A program made the position numbers and the translations under genes. Below, piece by piece: positions 47,676 to 56,345 of a stretch of DNA of 64,000 bases; within the stretch, counting starts at the first letter, position 1, and each line of letters opens with the position of its first letter. The stretch lies in assembly GCF_000829415.1 (NCBI RefSeq), contig NZ_AP014637.1:4419001-4483000 (forward strand). Reading direction: 5' to 3'. The DNA comes from Pseudomonas sp. StFLB209. Lineage in GTDB: Bacteria; Pseudomonadota; Gammaproteobacteria; Pseudomonadales; Pseudomonadaceae. A model generated the notes under the pieces. It ran no database searches and was not told the origin of the DNA. It saw only the letters and a list, made by a program, of their open reading frames with translations.

Positions 47676-47703
47676 TTGACAGGGTTATGGTTATCCGTAG
47701 AAT
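47676..47703 (+). promoter_or_regulatory. Promoter of tRNA-Val copy 1
   Basis: TTGACA (47676-47681), a 16-nt spacer and TAGAAT (47698-47703), followed by a GC-rich GCGCCCC discriminator, as in stable-RNA promoters. The same promoter recurs at 51689-51716. Confidence 0.85.
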
Positions 47704-47715
47704 GCGCCCCACAGC

Positions 47716-47792
47716 AGGCACGTAGCTCAGTTGGTTAGAGCACCACCTTGACATGGTGGGGGTCGTTGGTTCGAGTCCAATCGTGCCTACCA
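47716..47792 (+). tRNA. tRNA-Val (anticodon GAC), copy 1
   Basis: 77 nt with encoded CCA. Acceptor AGGCACG pairs with CGTGCCT. Anticodon stem CCACC/GGTGG encloses TTGACAT, anticodon GAC at 47750-47752. T-loop GTTCGAGTC. Identical to copy 2 at 51729. Confidence 0.97.
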
Positions 47793-47820
47793 AATCAAAT
47801 CCGCCCCTGCTGGCGGTATC

Positions 47821-47852
47821 AAAAAGGGCAGCCCGAACGGGTTGCCCTTTTT
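47821..47852 (+). terminator. Terminator after tRNA-Val copy 1
   Basis: AAAAAGGGCA then GCCCG pairs with CGGGTTGCCCTTTTT across AA. Its counterpart follows copy 2. Confidence 0.9.
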
Positions 47853-47922
47853 GTTTTGTGCTTTGTCATGTTGTTCATTTGTTTCATGATTGTCCGGGCA
47901 AAGAGAATCATTGTCGTCCCTA

Positions 47923-48170
47923 GGGGCTGTTGACGTTTCAGCGCAGGCCGCGTTGCAGCGCCAAATCGTGTCAGGCGAGGCGAAGGACGCAGGAAATGGT
48001 CGCTCCCTTTTCAAGTCCTTCAACGAGCGGAGCGCCGCCCGAGCTGGCGCGATTTGGGGCGCAACCCGCAGGGCCGTGGCTGTTTTGTCACACACACTTC
48101 AACAGAGTGAAGCCTATGCAGGCCGACAAAATAGACCTCGGCGCGGTTGTGATGAAACGTCAACAGCCCC
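47923..48170. mobile_element. MITE copy 2 with perfect 18-bp inverted ends
   Basis: 248 bp. Left end GGGGCTGTTGACGTTTCA and right end TGAAACGTCAACAGCCCC are perfect inverted repeats. TA flanks both ends (47921-47922 and 48171-48172), consistent with a TA target duplication as in IS630/Tc1-like elements. No transposase gene inside. It carries the same body as copy 1 in the opposite direction. The remaining bases of the 47793-48252 gap are the tRNA terminator and the end of the IS element. Confidence 0.88.
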
Positions 48171-48252
48171 TAACGACCGTCCGGCGGCGCACTTTTAATT
48201 GCAGTACCTTTGACATCCTCCCCGGCCTGAAGGCCGGAGATTCCTACGGCGC

Positions 48253-49476
48253 TCAGGCGCGGCATCGAGCCGCCCCCGAGTCGCTTCGGTGGGTTCCTGC
48301 TGCTGGCGCCATGACCTCTGCGCTCACTTCACAGGCTAACCGGGCGTGTCCCGCCCTTAGTACATTGATCGCCCCGACCACATCGGCGTTGCCTTCAAAA
48401 CCACATCCCACACACCTGAACAGCGCCTGCGTCTGGCGGTTGGCCGCCGACACATGGCCGCAACACGGGCACGTGCGGCTGGTATCTCGCGGCGGCACGG
48501 CAATCAGCCAGCCGCCGCGCCACGCCAGCTTGTAGTCCAGTTGGCGGCGGAACTCGAACCAGCCCTGATCGAGGATGGCCCTGTTCAGGCCAGACTTGGC
48601 CCGAACGTTTCTTCCCGGTGCCTCGGCCGTGCCCGCCGCCGACCTGGACATATTGCGTACCTGCAAGTCCTCGATACACACCATCGCGTGGTTTTGGCTG
48701 ATCGTGGTGGAGCACTTGTGCAGATAGTCACGGCGGGCATTGCCGATGCGGGAGTGAATGCGCTGGATGCAGGCTTTCGCCTTCTTCCAGTTGCGGCTGA
48801 ATCTGACCTTGCGGCTCATCGCCTGCTGCGCTTTGCACAGCGCGGTTCCATGGCGTTTGAAGCTGTTCAGGGGTGCGTAGAACGAACCATCCGAAAGCGT
48901 GGCGAACCGGGCAATGCCCATGTCGATGCCGACTGCCGCACCCTGTGCCGTGGGCTGCTCATCGATCTCGCGTTCGGTCTGGATACTCACGAACCACTTG
49001 CCACACGACTGGCTCACGGTGATGTTCTTCACAGTACCCAGCGTCTCGCGGCTGTTGCGGTAGCGCAGCCAGCCCAGCTTGGGCAGAAACAGGCGACTGT
49101 TGGTCTGGTCGAGCTTGATCTGTTTCGGGTCGGGATAGCGGAAACTGTCGCGCTGCCCCTTCTTCTTGAACCGGGGAAAGTCAGCTCGCTTGGCGAAGAA
49201 GTTGGTGTAGGCCCGCTCCAGATCCTTGAGGCTCTGTTGCAATGGGTGAACCGGCGCATCGGCCAGCCATGCGGTTTGCGGGCTATTGCGCCACTCGGTC
49301 AGCAACTTGCACAGGCCCGCATAGCCAAGCTTCTTCTCGCCTTGCTCGTGACGTTCCTTCTGCAACGCCAGCGCCTTGTTGAAGACGAAGCGACAGGAGC
49401 CCGCAAAGCGGCGCATTTGCCACTCCTGCCGGCCATCTGGCATGAGTTCGTACTTGAAGGCTTGAAGTCGTTGCAT
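48253..49476 (-). CDS. tnpB: TnpB, RNA-guided endonuclease of IS200/IS605 element
   Basis: 407 aa, full family length. RuvC residues are all present: Asp in VGIDMGIARFA, Glu in MVCIEDLQV and Asp in GNADVVGAINVLRAG. The zinc finger is CPCCG followed after 18 residues by CVGCG. The N-terminus (FKYELMPDGRQEW and GSCRFVFNKAL) fits the wedge domain. A guide RNA would come from the tnpB 3' end across the hairpin and past TCAAAG at 48208. The enzyme looks active. It is divergent from the tnpA remnant with 14 nt between starts. Confidence 0.92.
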   Translation of the reverse strand: MQRLQAFKYELMPDGRQEWQMRRFAGSCRFVFNKALALQKERHEQGEKKLGYAGLCKLLTEWRNSPQTAWLADAPVHPLQQSLKDLERAYTNFFAKRADFPRFKKKGQRDSFRYPDPKQIKLDQTNSRLFLPKLGWLRYRNSRETLGTVKNITVSQSCGKWFVSIQTEREIDEQPTAQGAAVGIDMGIARFATLSDGSFYAPLNSFKRHGTALCKAQQAMSRKVRFSRNWKKAKACIQRIHSRIGNARRDYLHKCSTTISQNHAMVCIEDLQVRNMSRSAAGTAEAPGRNVRAKSGLNRAILDQGWFEFRRQLDYKLAWRGGWLIAVPPRDTSRTCPCCGHVSAANRQTQALFRCVGCGFEGNADVVGAINVLRAGHARLACEVSAEVMAPAAGTHRSDSGAARCRA

Positions 49477-49490
49477 GCTGCTCTTGAACC

Positions 49491-49650
49491 ATGAGCAATA
49501 AAGACGACATTAGGCGCGGACGGCACGGTGTTTTCAAGGTGCATGCCCATGGGGTCTTTGTAACGAAATACCGCCGTAGAAGGGCATCTGTGTCGCCATG
49601 TTACTTCGCATCATCTGCGGCGGTGCATCCATCGAACAGCAGCAGCCCCC
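49491..49650 (+). pseudogene. tnpA remnant (IS200-type Y1 transposase)
   Basis: The first 29 codons (MSNKDDIRRGRHGVFKVHAH, then GVFVTKYRR) match the N-terminus of IS200-like TnpA. The sequence then jumps to pieces of the C-terminus: SPCYFASS and, after a 1-nt frame change, CGGASIEQQQPP. The middle, with the HUH pair and catalytic Tyr, is deleted. The protein cannot be active. Confidence 0.8.
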
Positions 49651-49753
49651 CACGGCAACCAGGGACGGCTACGCCGTCCGCGCTATCCTTCCCCGCCCTG
49701 AACGGCGGGGCTTGTCGCGCGCCCGATGGCCAGGCTTGCCATTGTGACAACAG

Positions 49754-51286
49754 TTGGCCAAGCTGAACGCGCATTTGCTTTCAGGTATTCAAGTGAAACG
49801 TGATCTTCACCTCGCCGTGGTGCTGTTATGTGTGGTGTGTTTTGCACTGACCTTCATTACCGGTTGGAAAGTGTTCACGGCACGTAAAGCGGCACTCAAT
49901 AATGTCTATGTCAACGGTGCGAATCTCGCGCAGGCATTGATCACTTATTCCGATGGTGTCGTCCGGCAGAGTTCAATGCTGCTCAACGGCCTGGTCGAAC
50001 GTCTGGAGGCAGAGGGTTTTGGCGAGCATCAACTGGATCGCCTGGATAAATTGCTGCATGCCCAACAGCGGGTCATGCCGCAACTCAACGGTTTAACCAT
50101 TTACGATCGGCAGGGTAACTGGCTGTTGTCTTCCACCGGCTTGCATGCACAAGGTCTGAACAGTGCTGACCGGGCGTACTTCATTCATCACCAGCGCAGT
50201 GCCTCCAGCGAAATATTCATTGGTCCGCCCATCCAGAATCGCTCGACCGATGTCTGGGTCATTACCATCAGTCGCCGGGTCAATGATTCGCAGGGTCAGT
50301 TCGCCGGCGTGGTGGCCGCTACATTGGGCATCAAAAACTTTCTCGACCTGTTTGGCAAAATTGATGTGGGTGACAACGGTACGATTTCACTGGCGTTTAC
50401 CCACGGCCAATTACTGGTGCGTTATCCATTTCGCGAAGAAGAAATGGGGCGCGATTTTTCCCAGTCGCCCATTTATAAAAAATACTTCATGGGTCGCTCC
50501 TCGGGGAATGCGACATTTACTTCCAGTCTGGATGGTGTAGAGCGGATCTCGACCTTTCGCCAAAGTGACACGTTGCCGTTGTTGGTCAGTGTCGCCCGGG
50601 AGAAGAGTGAAGTTCTGCGCAACTGGCGTTTTGAAGCGCTGCTGTCATTGGCGGTATTGGCGGTGTTGATCGTTTTTGTCGTGGCTGCCGGCCTGGTCTT
50701 GTTACGGCATATCAAACGGCGCATTGAAAGCGAATCGGAGTTGCTGATTGCTCGGCAACAGTTATTGAGCAGTAATGAGAAGCTTGAACAATTAGCGTTG
50801 CAGGATCCATTGACGGGTCTGGCCAATCGACGCTGCTTTGATGAGCGTCTGCTCATGGAGTCTTCCCGCGCACAGAGAAATGGCACGACACTGGGTCTGT
50901 TGCTGGTCGATATCGACTTTTTCAAGCGTTTCAACGATAGCCTGGGGCATGTGGCGGGTGACCAGTGCCTGCAAGCGGTTGGCCAGACGATCGGCGGGTG
51001 CGTCAGGCGCGCCACTGACCTGGCTGCTCGTTATGGCGGCGAAGAGCTGGCGTTGATTCTGCCTGATACCGACAGCCAAGGCGTGTCGGAGGTGGCGGCC
51101 TTGATACTGCAGCGTCTGGAGGCGCTGAGCATCCCTCACCCTGCCAGCCCCTATGGGCGGGTCAGTGTGAGTATCGGCATGGCGTGCTTCAACGGCCAGC
51201 AATTGGCGGATGGTTCCATCGTTGAAGCGGCCGATGAGGCCCTGTACCGGGCCAAGGCGCAGGGGCGTAACCGGCTTGAGGCGTAA
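49754..51286 (+). CDS. Membrane diguanylate cyclase with Cache sensor
   Basis: 510 aa. One N-terminal membrane span (LAVVLLCVVCFALTFITGW), a periplasmic Cache/PDC sensor (about 45-290; MPQLNGLTIYDRQGNWLLSS), a second span (LSLAVLAVLIVFVVAAGLVL) and a GGDEF domain with YGGEELALILPD. It should make c-di-GMP; the last motif residue is Leu rather than Phe. The start is uncertain: TTG 49754 has no ribosome site, and GTG 49793 has AGG 8 nt upstream. The gene begins within about 30 nt of the IS end, so its native promoter may be lost. Paralog of the gene at 56920. Confidence 0.85.
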   Translation: MAKLNAHLLSGIQVKRDLHLAVVLLCVVCFALTFITGWKVFTARKAALNNVYVNGANLAQALITYSDGVVRQSSMLLNGLVERLEAEGFGEHQLDRLDKLLHAQQRVMPQLNGLTIYDRQGNWLLSSTGLHAQGLNSADRAYFIHHQRSASSEIFIGPPIQNRSTDVWVITISRRVNDSQGQFAGVVAATLGIKNFLDLFGKIDVGDNGTISLAFTHGQLLVRYPFREEEMGRDFSQSPIYKKYFMGRSSGNATFTSSLDGVERISTFRQSDTLPLLVSVAREKSEVLRNWRFEALLSLAVLAVLIVFVVAAGLVLLRHIKRRIESESELLIARQQLLSSNEKLEQLALQDPLTGLANRRCFDERLLMESSRAQRNGTTLGLLLVDIDFFKRFNDSLGHVAGDQCLQAVGQTIGGCVRRATDLAARYGGEELALILPDTDSQGVSEVAALILQRLEALSIPHPASPYGRVSVSIGMACFNGQQLADGSIVEAADEALYRAKAQGRNRLEA

Positions 51287-51295
51287 GCCTTGCGC

Positions 51296-51511
51296 TCAGG
51301 GGCGCTTGAGCAGGCTCGGGCTTGCCAGCAAGTTGGTCAGCCGGTCTGCATAGAGTGCAAGTTGCGAATAATCCATGGCCAGCTCGCCGCTGTCGTCCGG
51401 GGTGTTGCTGTCCATGCGGTTCATGCGGGTCGTGATTGCAAGCAGGGTGGCCTGCACGGTGGCCGAGGAGAAGTCCGTCTCGTCGATACCCAATGTCATT
51501 AGTGAAACCAT
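51296..51511 (-). CDS. Small hypothetical protein
   Basis: 71 aa. TAGAGG precedes ATG 51511. Acidic and helical (LALYADRLTNLLASPSLLKR), no membrane segment, no recognised domain. It converges on the cyclase with a 9-nt gap. Confidence 0.65.
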   Translation of the reverse strand: MVSLMTLGIDETDFSSATVQATLLAITTRMNRMDSNTPDDSGELAMDYSQLALYADRLTNLLASPSLLKRP

Positions 51512-51688
51512 GGCGGACCTCTACTAAAGTATTAATACCATATGATGGCATTCTGGCGTCAAAAGCAAGACGCCCGATGATTATTCCATCGGATGTCATG
51601 TGCTTCTATGAGCCGCTTGAGGCGCGAAGGGTTCACACAGAGGATTATAAAAATCCATCTTTTCAGTGGCTTAGTGAAAAAAAACTGA

Positions 51689-51716
51689 TTGACAGGGTTA
51701 TGGATATCCGTAGAAT
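51689..51716 (+). promoter_or_regulatory. Promoter of tRNA-Val copy 2
   Basis: TTGACA (51689-51694), 16-nt spacer, TAGAAT (51711-51716) and the same GCGCCCC discriminator as copy 1. Confidence 0.85.
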
Positions 51717-51728
51717 GCGCCCCACAGC

Positions 51729-51805
51729 AGGCACGTAGCTCAGTTGGTTAGAGCACCACCTTGACATGGTGGGGGTCGTTGGTTCGAGTCCAATCGTGCC
51801 TACCA
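51729..51805 (+). tRNA. tRNA-Val (anticodon GAC), copy 2
   Basis: Same 77-nt sequence as copy 1, with anticodon GAC and encoded CCA. Promoter and terminator are also shared, so the whole cassette is duplicated. Confidence 0.97.
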
Positions 51806-51832
51806 AACAAATCCGCCTCTGCTGGCGGTATC

Positions 51833-51865
51833 AAAAAGGGCAATCCACAAGGGTTGCCCTTTTTG
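51833..51865 (+). terminator. Terminator after tRNA-Val copy 2
   Basis: AAAAAGGGCAATCC pairs with GGTTGCCCTTTTT (stem broken by one A/T pairing), ending in a T-run. Confidence 0.9.
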
Positions 51866-51912
51866 TTTTGCACTTGTTTCACCTGCCGGTCGCATGGCTT
51901 GCGACCATTGGC

Positions 51913-52146
51913 TTATCTGAAAATCAGCACCGCCGCGCCGGCAATCACTAGCACCACGCCAAAGATCATCCGCGCAATCCATGGCGCGGTCAGCCACACA
52001 CCCGTCGCGCCGGCGATCTGGCCGATGTTCTTTTCGCTGAGCAGGCGATTGCCCGGGCCTGCATTCATCGGGTTGCCGCACTGTGGGCAGGCGTAGGCTT
52101 TATCGGAAATCCGCGCATTGCATTCAGGGCAGTCGATCAGGCTCAT
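51913..52146 (-). CDS. Zinc-ribbon membrane protein
   Basis: 77 aa. N-terminal zinc ribbon with CPEC and, after 13 residues, CPQCG, then a linker and one C-terminal transmembrane helix (IFGVVLVIAGAAVLIF). Start at ATG 52146 (GGAAAAACC upstream). Function unknown; such proteins are common and small. Confidence 0.8.
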   Translation of the reverse strand: MSLIDCPECNARISDKAYACPQCGNPMNAGPGNRLLSEKNIGQIAGATGVWLTAPWIARMIFGVVLVIAGAAVLIFR

Positions 52147-52253
52147 GGTTTTTCCGGCATCGGTTGTTTTCAATGCCGGTAAGACCTCTTCACCAAGGCG
52201 CGGTTCGCGCAGGGTTGTGAAGTTGTGCGCTGCTTGGCAGTTGCGCTGCTGGA

Positions 52254-52616
52254 TCAGTGGCGACGGGCAAGATACTGGATGATGCGCCGGGTCGCATTGC
52301 TGGCCTTGCGTTGGCCTATTTCACTGTCGGCCAGCCATTGGCAATCGCTGATTTCATTGAGCGGGCGGGGTGTTTCGTGCTGTGGCACTTCGGTGATGAA
52401 CACGTAATGCAGCACTTGATTGCCGGGGTATTGAGCCAGATAGCGCAGGTCGAGGTCGTGCAGTCCGGTTTCTTCGCAGAGTTCCCGGATCGCGGCTTGT
52501 TGCGGGGTTTCATCGGCTTCTATCTTGCCACCGGGCAACGCCCAGCGGGATTTGGGTTTGCGTACGTACAGAATCTGGTTATCGCGCTTGCAGATAACGG
52601 TCGCTCTGGCTTTCAT
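52254..52616 (-). CDS. NUDIX hydrolase
   Basis: 120 aa. The NUDIX box is complete: GGKIEADE, then RELCEETGL, i.e. G-x5-E-x7-REL-x-EE-x-GL. Hydrolyses a nucleoside diphosphate linked to some group. MKARATVICKRDNQILYVRK opens the domain; the longer frame upstream of 52616 has no ribosome site. Substrate cannot be told. Confidence 0.9.
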   Translation of the reverse strand: MKARATVICKRDNQILYVRKPKSRWALPGGKIEADETPQQAAIRELCEETGLHDLDLRYLAQYPGNQVLHYVFITEVPQHETPRPLNEISDCQWLADSEIGQRKASNATRRIIQYLARRH

Positions 52617-52711
52617 CGTTCTTACAGTTCCTGTCTGCGATGGATCGCTCCATTGCAGGCTTTGTCCCGTTTGTAGCGATAAAGGTTCAGAGTTTTCTGA
52701 ACGTATGAAAA

Positions 52712-52729
52712 AGCCCGGCATGCCGGGCT
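52712..52729 (-). terminator. Terminator of the 52743-53120 gene
   Basis: AGCCCGGCATGCCGGGCT is a perfect palindrome followed by TTTTTC on the minus strand. Confidence 0.8.
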
Positions 52730-52742
52730 CTTTCAACAATAA

Positions 52743-53120
52743 TCAGAAATCCCCGGTCCCAGAGGCTGTGCTGACTTGCTGCGCCATTGCGCGATAGGTT
52801 CCGTCGTCTGTAGCGCCCAGCAATGCCCGGCCATCCTTGAGCGTCGCCAGAAAGGTGATTTCCTTTCCTTCGCCGCCCAGCATCATGCCTGCTGCTGCGC
52901 CCACCGCACCCAACACCAGCGCGCCGGCCAAGCCGCGTCCGAGAGTGCCTTCAAGGCTTCTATTATGTCCCTGGCTGGCGATTTCTACCGATTTGATGTC
53001 GCTGTGCCGAAAGCTGATACCCGGCCATGGAAACAACGGGGTGACAAGTGTGATGGTGCCCGAGCGATATTCGCCATCACCTTGAAGAAAATCCCCCGCT
53101 AAAACGTTGATCTTAGCCAT
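52743..53120 (-). CDS. Hypothetical protein with hydrophobic glycine-rich segment
   Basis: 125 aa. The middle stretch (GRGLAGALVLGAVGAAAGMM) is a Gly/Ala membrane-like or glycine-zipper segment. It lies between an N-terminal beta region (GEYRSGTITLVTPLFPWPG) and a C-terminal one. No signal peptide. ATG 53120 is chosen since GGAG is 8 nt upstream; ATG 53126 is too close. No family recognised. Confidence 0.75.
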   Translation of the reverse strand: MAKINVLAGDFLQGDGEYRSGTITLVTPLFPWPGISFRHSDIKSVEIASQGHNRSLEGTLGRGLAGALVLGAVGAAAGMMLGGEGKEITFLATLKDGRALLGATDDGTYRAMAQQVSTASGTGDF

Positions 53121-53327
53121 GTTCATTTCTCCATTGTTTCAACCGGATAACCATTGCGCGCGCCTGTGAGCCGCGTGTCAACGGCCAGGAGACGAGCAGG
53201 CGGGTGCCCGTCGGCCGGCCTTGGCCATTTATGGCTATGTGCGATCAGTGGCGGTCGCTTAGAATAGCCAGCTTTTCTCCCAGCAGGATGCGGGACCTGA
53301 CTCCACGTTTATGGATGTGCTGCTTTC

Positions 53328-56180
53328 ATGAATGTTCCCATAGTGATCCACGATGCCCATCGCTCGCTGCATGACCCGTTGGCCAGGGCTGGCAGCCATC
53401 GTTCGGCGGCCATTACTGAGCTGCTTGACGCACTGAGAGCGGCGCATCCCGGGCAGCGCTGGGCGGCCTATCTGGCCGGTGAGCACAAGCATCTGCTCGG
53501 CTGCGATGGTCAGGGTTACGATTGGCCCGAGCGCATTGCCGGTAGCGATGTCGAGGCGTTCTGTCGCGCCAGAGGCCTGCAGCGCCGGGTCGCCGGTATG
53601 GGCGAGGAACCTCTGGGCTGGGTGCTGGCTTGCGCATCGTGTGCTAACACTCCGTGGCTGGCGGATCTGGCGCTGCATCTGGGGTCGCTGTTACAGAGCG
53701 CGGCATTGATTCGCGCCCAGACCACCCAGCGAGTGCTATACGAAATCAGCTCGCTGGCCAGCTCCACTCGTGATCGCGGCACCTTCATCAAAGGCGTACA
53801 CCAGCAACTGACGACATTGATCGACGCCGAGAATTTTTCTCTGGCGCTGTACGATCGCCTGCGGGCCAAGATTACCTTCCCTTACTACATCGACAACACT
53901 GACGAGCACGCGCCCGCCGCAGACAGCTATGAGTTTCTTGATCCAAAGCGGATAACCCTGACCGGGCATGTGCTGACCCGCGGCCAGTCATTGTTCGTCG
54001 ATGCTCATGACATTGAGTTGGGCGAGGCGCAGGGGCGGTTCTTCTGCGCCGGCAAACGTCCCGAGTTCTGGATGGGGGCGCCGCTGAAAAACGCCGCCGA
54101 CGAGGTGTTCGGCATGCTGGCGATGCAGGTCTACGACGCTTCGCGAATTTACAGCACAGAAGACCGCACGTTGTTCCAGGTGGTCGCGCAGCATGTGGGC
54201 ATGGCGCTGGAGCGGCTGCTGCATCGCACCGACCTTGAGCAGACCGTGCTGCTGCGCACTCAGCAGTTGTCGGCGGCCAATCATGCGTTGCGTCAGGAAG
54301 TGGTCGATCGTGAACGTGCCGAACATCTGCAGAGTGCCTTGTTCCAGATCACCGAACTGGCCAGCCAGCAGGGTGATATGGATGCGCTGTTTCATGGCCT
54401 GCATGTGATTGTCGGTGAGTTGCTTGAGGCGCAGAACTTCTACATTGCTCTGTATGACAACGCGACCGGTGAAGTGGCGTTTCCGTATTTTGTCGATGAA
54501 CGCACTGCGCGTCCCGGCACCCGGCGTGGCCAGCGGGGTTTTACCGAGTATGTCATCCGTCAACAGCGTCCTTGCCTGATTGATCGGGAACAAGCCCTGC
54601 GCCTGGAGGCCCAGGGCGAGATCGAGGCCCAGAAAGAGTCGCATCGTTCCTGGTCCTGGCTGGGCATCCCGCTGTTCGAGGGGGAGCAAGTACGCGGCAT
54701 CCTGGTGGTGCAGAGCTACTCGCCCGAGGTGGGTTACACCTTGCGCGACCAAGAGCTGCTGACCTTCGTATCGCGGCACATCGATACCGCGCTGTCACGG
54801 CGCAGCGCCGCCGAGGCCATCCATACCGCCAACCTGCAGCTCGAAGCTAGGGTTAATGACCGTACCCGTGAGCTGGACCTGGCCAACGCCCAGTTGCAGT
54901 ACGAGAACTCCCACGATGCGCTGACCGGTCTGGCCAACCGCAGCCATCTGCAGCAACGCCTGCAGGCGGCCTGGCAGCAGTTTTGCGACGACGACCGGCA
55001 GTTGATCGTGATGTTTATCGACCTGGACCGTTTCAAGCTGGTCAATGACACCCTCGGCCATCACTGCGGCGACGATCTGCTGATCCAGGCCGCTGAGCGC
55101 CTGCGCAGTTGCATGCGCAGTAACGATTTGTTGGCAAGGCTCGGCGGCGATGAGTTCGCGGTGCTGGCGCAAGGCGCGTCGCTGGAGATGGGCAGCGTGA
55201 TTGCCGAGCGGATTCTGGTGGCCTTTGACTTGCCGTTTCAAATCGACGGCCATACGGTGTTTTCGTCGTGCAGCATCGGCGTGGTGGGGGCTGACCGGCA
55301 GTTCCATAAAGAACCTGACGACTTGCTGCGCGATGCCGATATCGCCATGTATCGGGTCAAGAACGCCGGGCGTGACAGTTTTGCGGTGTTCAACCAGCAG
55401 TTGCGTCGCGAAGTGTCTGATCAGATCGAGCAGGAAGGCGCGCTGCGCAATGCGCTCAAGCGTACTGACGAGCTGGTGCCGTATTTCCAGCCCATCGTCT
55501 GTGTGACCAGTGGCAAGCTATTGGCCCTGGAAGCACTGATTCGCTGGCATCAACCGGACGGTCGGGTGATTGCACCGGGCAATTTCCTGTCAGCGCTGGA
55601 AGGCTTGCGGCTGATCGGTCGTCTGGACCTGTACATGTTGCAGCGGGTGATCGAGATCCTCGCGTTACCGGAAAATGCGCACTGGCCAGCCGTGCATGTC
55701 AATTGTTCGGCCTACAGCATCACACGGGCGGAGTTCGCCGCCGAAGTGCTGGCGTTGTTGGCTGACCATGGCGTAGCGCCGTCGCGGATTTGTCTTGAGC
55801 TGACTGAAGGGGCTTTGGTGGCCGAGCCCGAGCGTGCCCGGCAGACCATGAAGCAACTGGCGGACAACGGTGTGTCGGTGGTTCTCGACGACTTTGGCGC
55901 GGGTTTCTCATCCTTGAGTTACGTGCACCAGTACCATTTCAGTGGCTTGAAAATCGACAAATCATTCATTTTTGAACTCAGTAGCAGTGCGCGAAGCCGG
56001 GCCATCGTCCGCGCCATTGTGCGCATGGCCGAATCGCTGGATCTGACGGTGGTGGCCGAAGGTGTCGAAGACCCGGTCACCCTGGATCTGCTACGTGAGA
56101 TCGGTGCAGGGCAGGCGCAGGGCTATCATTTTTCCAGGCCGATGCCCGAAGCCAGTCTGATGCTGCCACTGACCAACTGA
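53328..56180 (+). CDS. GAF-GGDEF-EAL c-di-GMP enzyme
   Basis: 950 aa, soluble. Two GAF-like sensor domains (about 130-300 and 335-500) separated by a coiled coil, then GGDEF (ARLGGDEFAVL intact) and EAL. The EAL domain keeps the catalytic set: LEALIRW, NCSAYSI, ELTEGAL, LDDFGAGFSS, KIDKSFI and EGVED. So both synthesis and breakdown of c-di-GMP are possible, switched by GAF ligands. No membrane segment. Third c-di-GMP gene within 9 kb. Confidence 0.92.
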   Translation: MNVPIVIHDAHRSLHDPLARAGSHRSAAITELLDALRAAHPGQRWAAYLAGEHKHLLGCDGQGYDWPERIAGSDVEAFCRARGLQRRVAGMGEEPLGWVLACASCANTPWLADLALHLGSLLQSAALIRAQTTQRVLYEISSLASSTRDRGTFIKGVHQQLTTLIDAENFSLALYDRLRAKITFPYYIDNTDEHAPAADSYEFLDPKRITLTGHVLTRGQSLFVDAHDIELGEAQGRFFCAGKRPEFWMGAPLKNAADEVFGMLAMQVYDASRIYSTEDRTLFQVVAQHVGMALERLLHRTDLEQTVLLRTQQLSAANHALRQEVVDRERAEHLQSALFQITELASQQGDMDALFHGLHVIVGELLEAQNFYIALYDNATGEVAFPYFVDERTARPGTRRGQRGFTEYVIRQQRPCLIDREQALRLEAQGEIEAQKESHRSWSWLGIPLFEGEQVRGILVVQSYSPEVGYTLRDQELLTFVSRHIDTALSRRSAAEAIHTANLQLEARVNDRTRELDLANAQLQYENSHDALTGLANRSHLQQRLQAAWQQFCDDDRQLIVMFIDLDRFKLVNDTLGHHCGDDLLIQAAERLRSCMRSNDLLARLGGDEFAVLAQGASLEMGSVIAERILVAFDLPFQIDGHTVFSSCSIGVVGADRQFHKEPDDLLRDADIAMYRVKNAGRDSFAVFNQQLRREVSDQIEQEGALRNALKRTDELVPYFQPIVCVTSGKLLALEALIRWHQPDGRVIAPGNFLSALEGLRLIGRLDLYMLQRVIEILALPENAHWPAVHVNCSAYSITRAEFAAEVLALLADHGVAPSRICLELTEGALVAEPERARQTMKQLADNGVSVVLDDFGAGFSSLSYVHQYHFSGLKIDKSFIFELSSSARSRAIVRAIVRMAESLDLTVVAEGVEDPVTLDLLREIGAGQAQGYHFSRPMPEASLMLPLTN

Positions 56181-56345
56181 TCGGCAAAGGCTTGCCGGGT
56201 CTGGCAAGCCATGGCCGAGCGGGGCGCAGGGTGGACCGCGTGCGCATTGGCCGACCCCTTGTTATTCAACGCCTTGCAACAGTGGCACTTATCTTGCTGA
56301 GCCTTCATCGGGGTCACAAAGCCCCGCAACGGCAGGAGATCAATC

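Larger units (their letters stand above)
48208..49720 (-). mobile_element. Decayed IS200/IS605-family element with intact tnpB
   Basis: Both ends show the subterminal hairpins of this family: CCGGCCT/AGGCCGG (48222-48237) beyond the tnpB 3' end, next to GGAGGATGTCAAAG on the minus strand, and CCCCGCC/GGCGGGG (49691-49710) on the tnpA side. There are no inverted ends or target duplication, as expected for these single-strand transposons. Boundaries are approximate. tnpB is complete, tnpA is a fragment. Confidence 0.75.
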
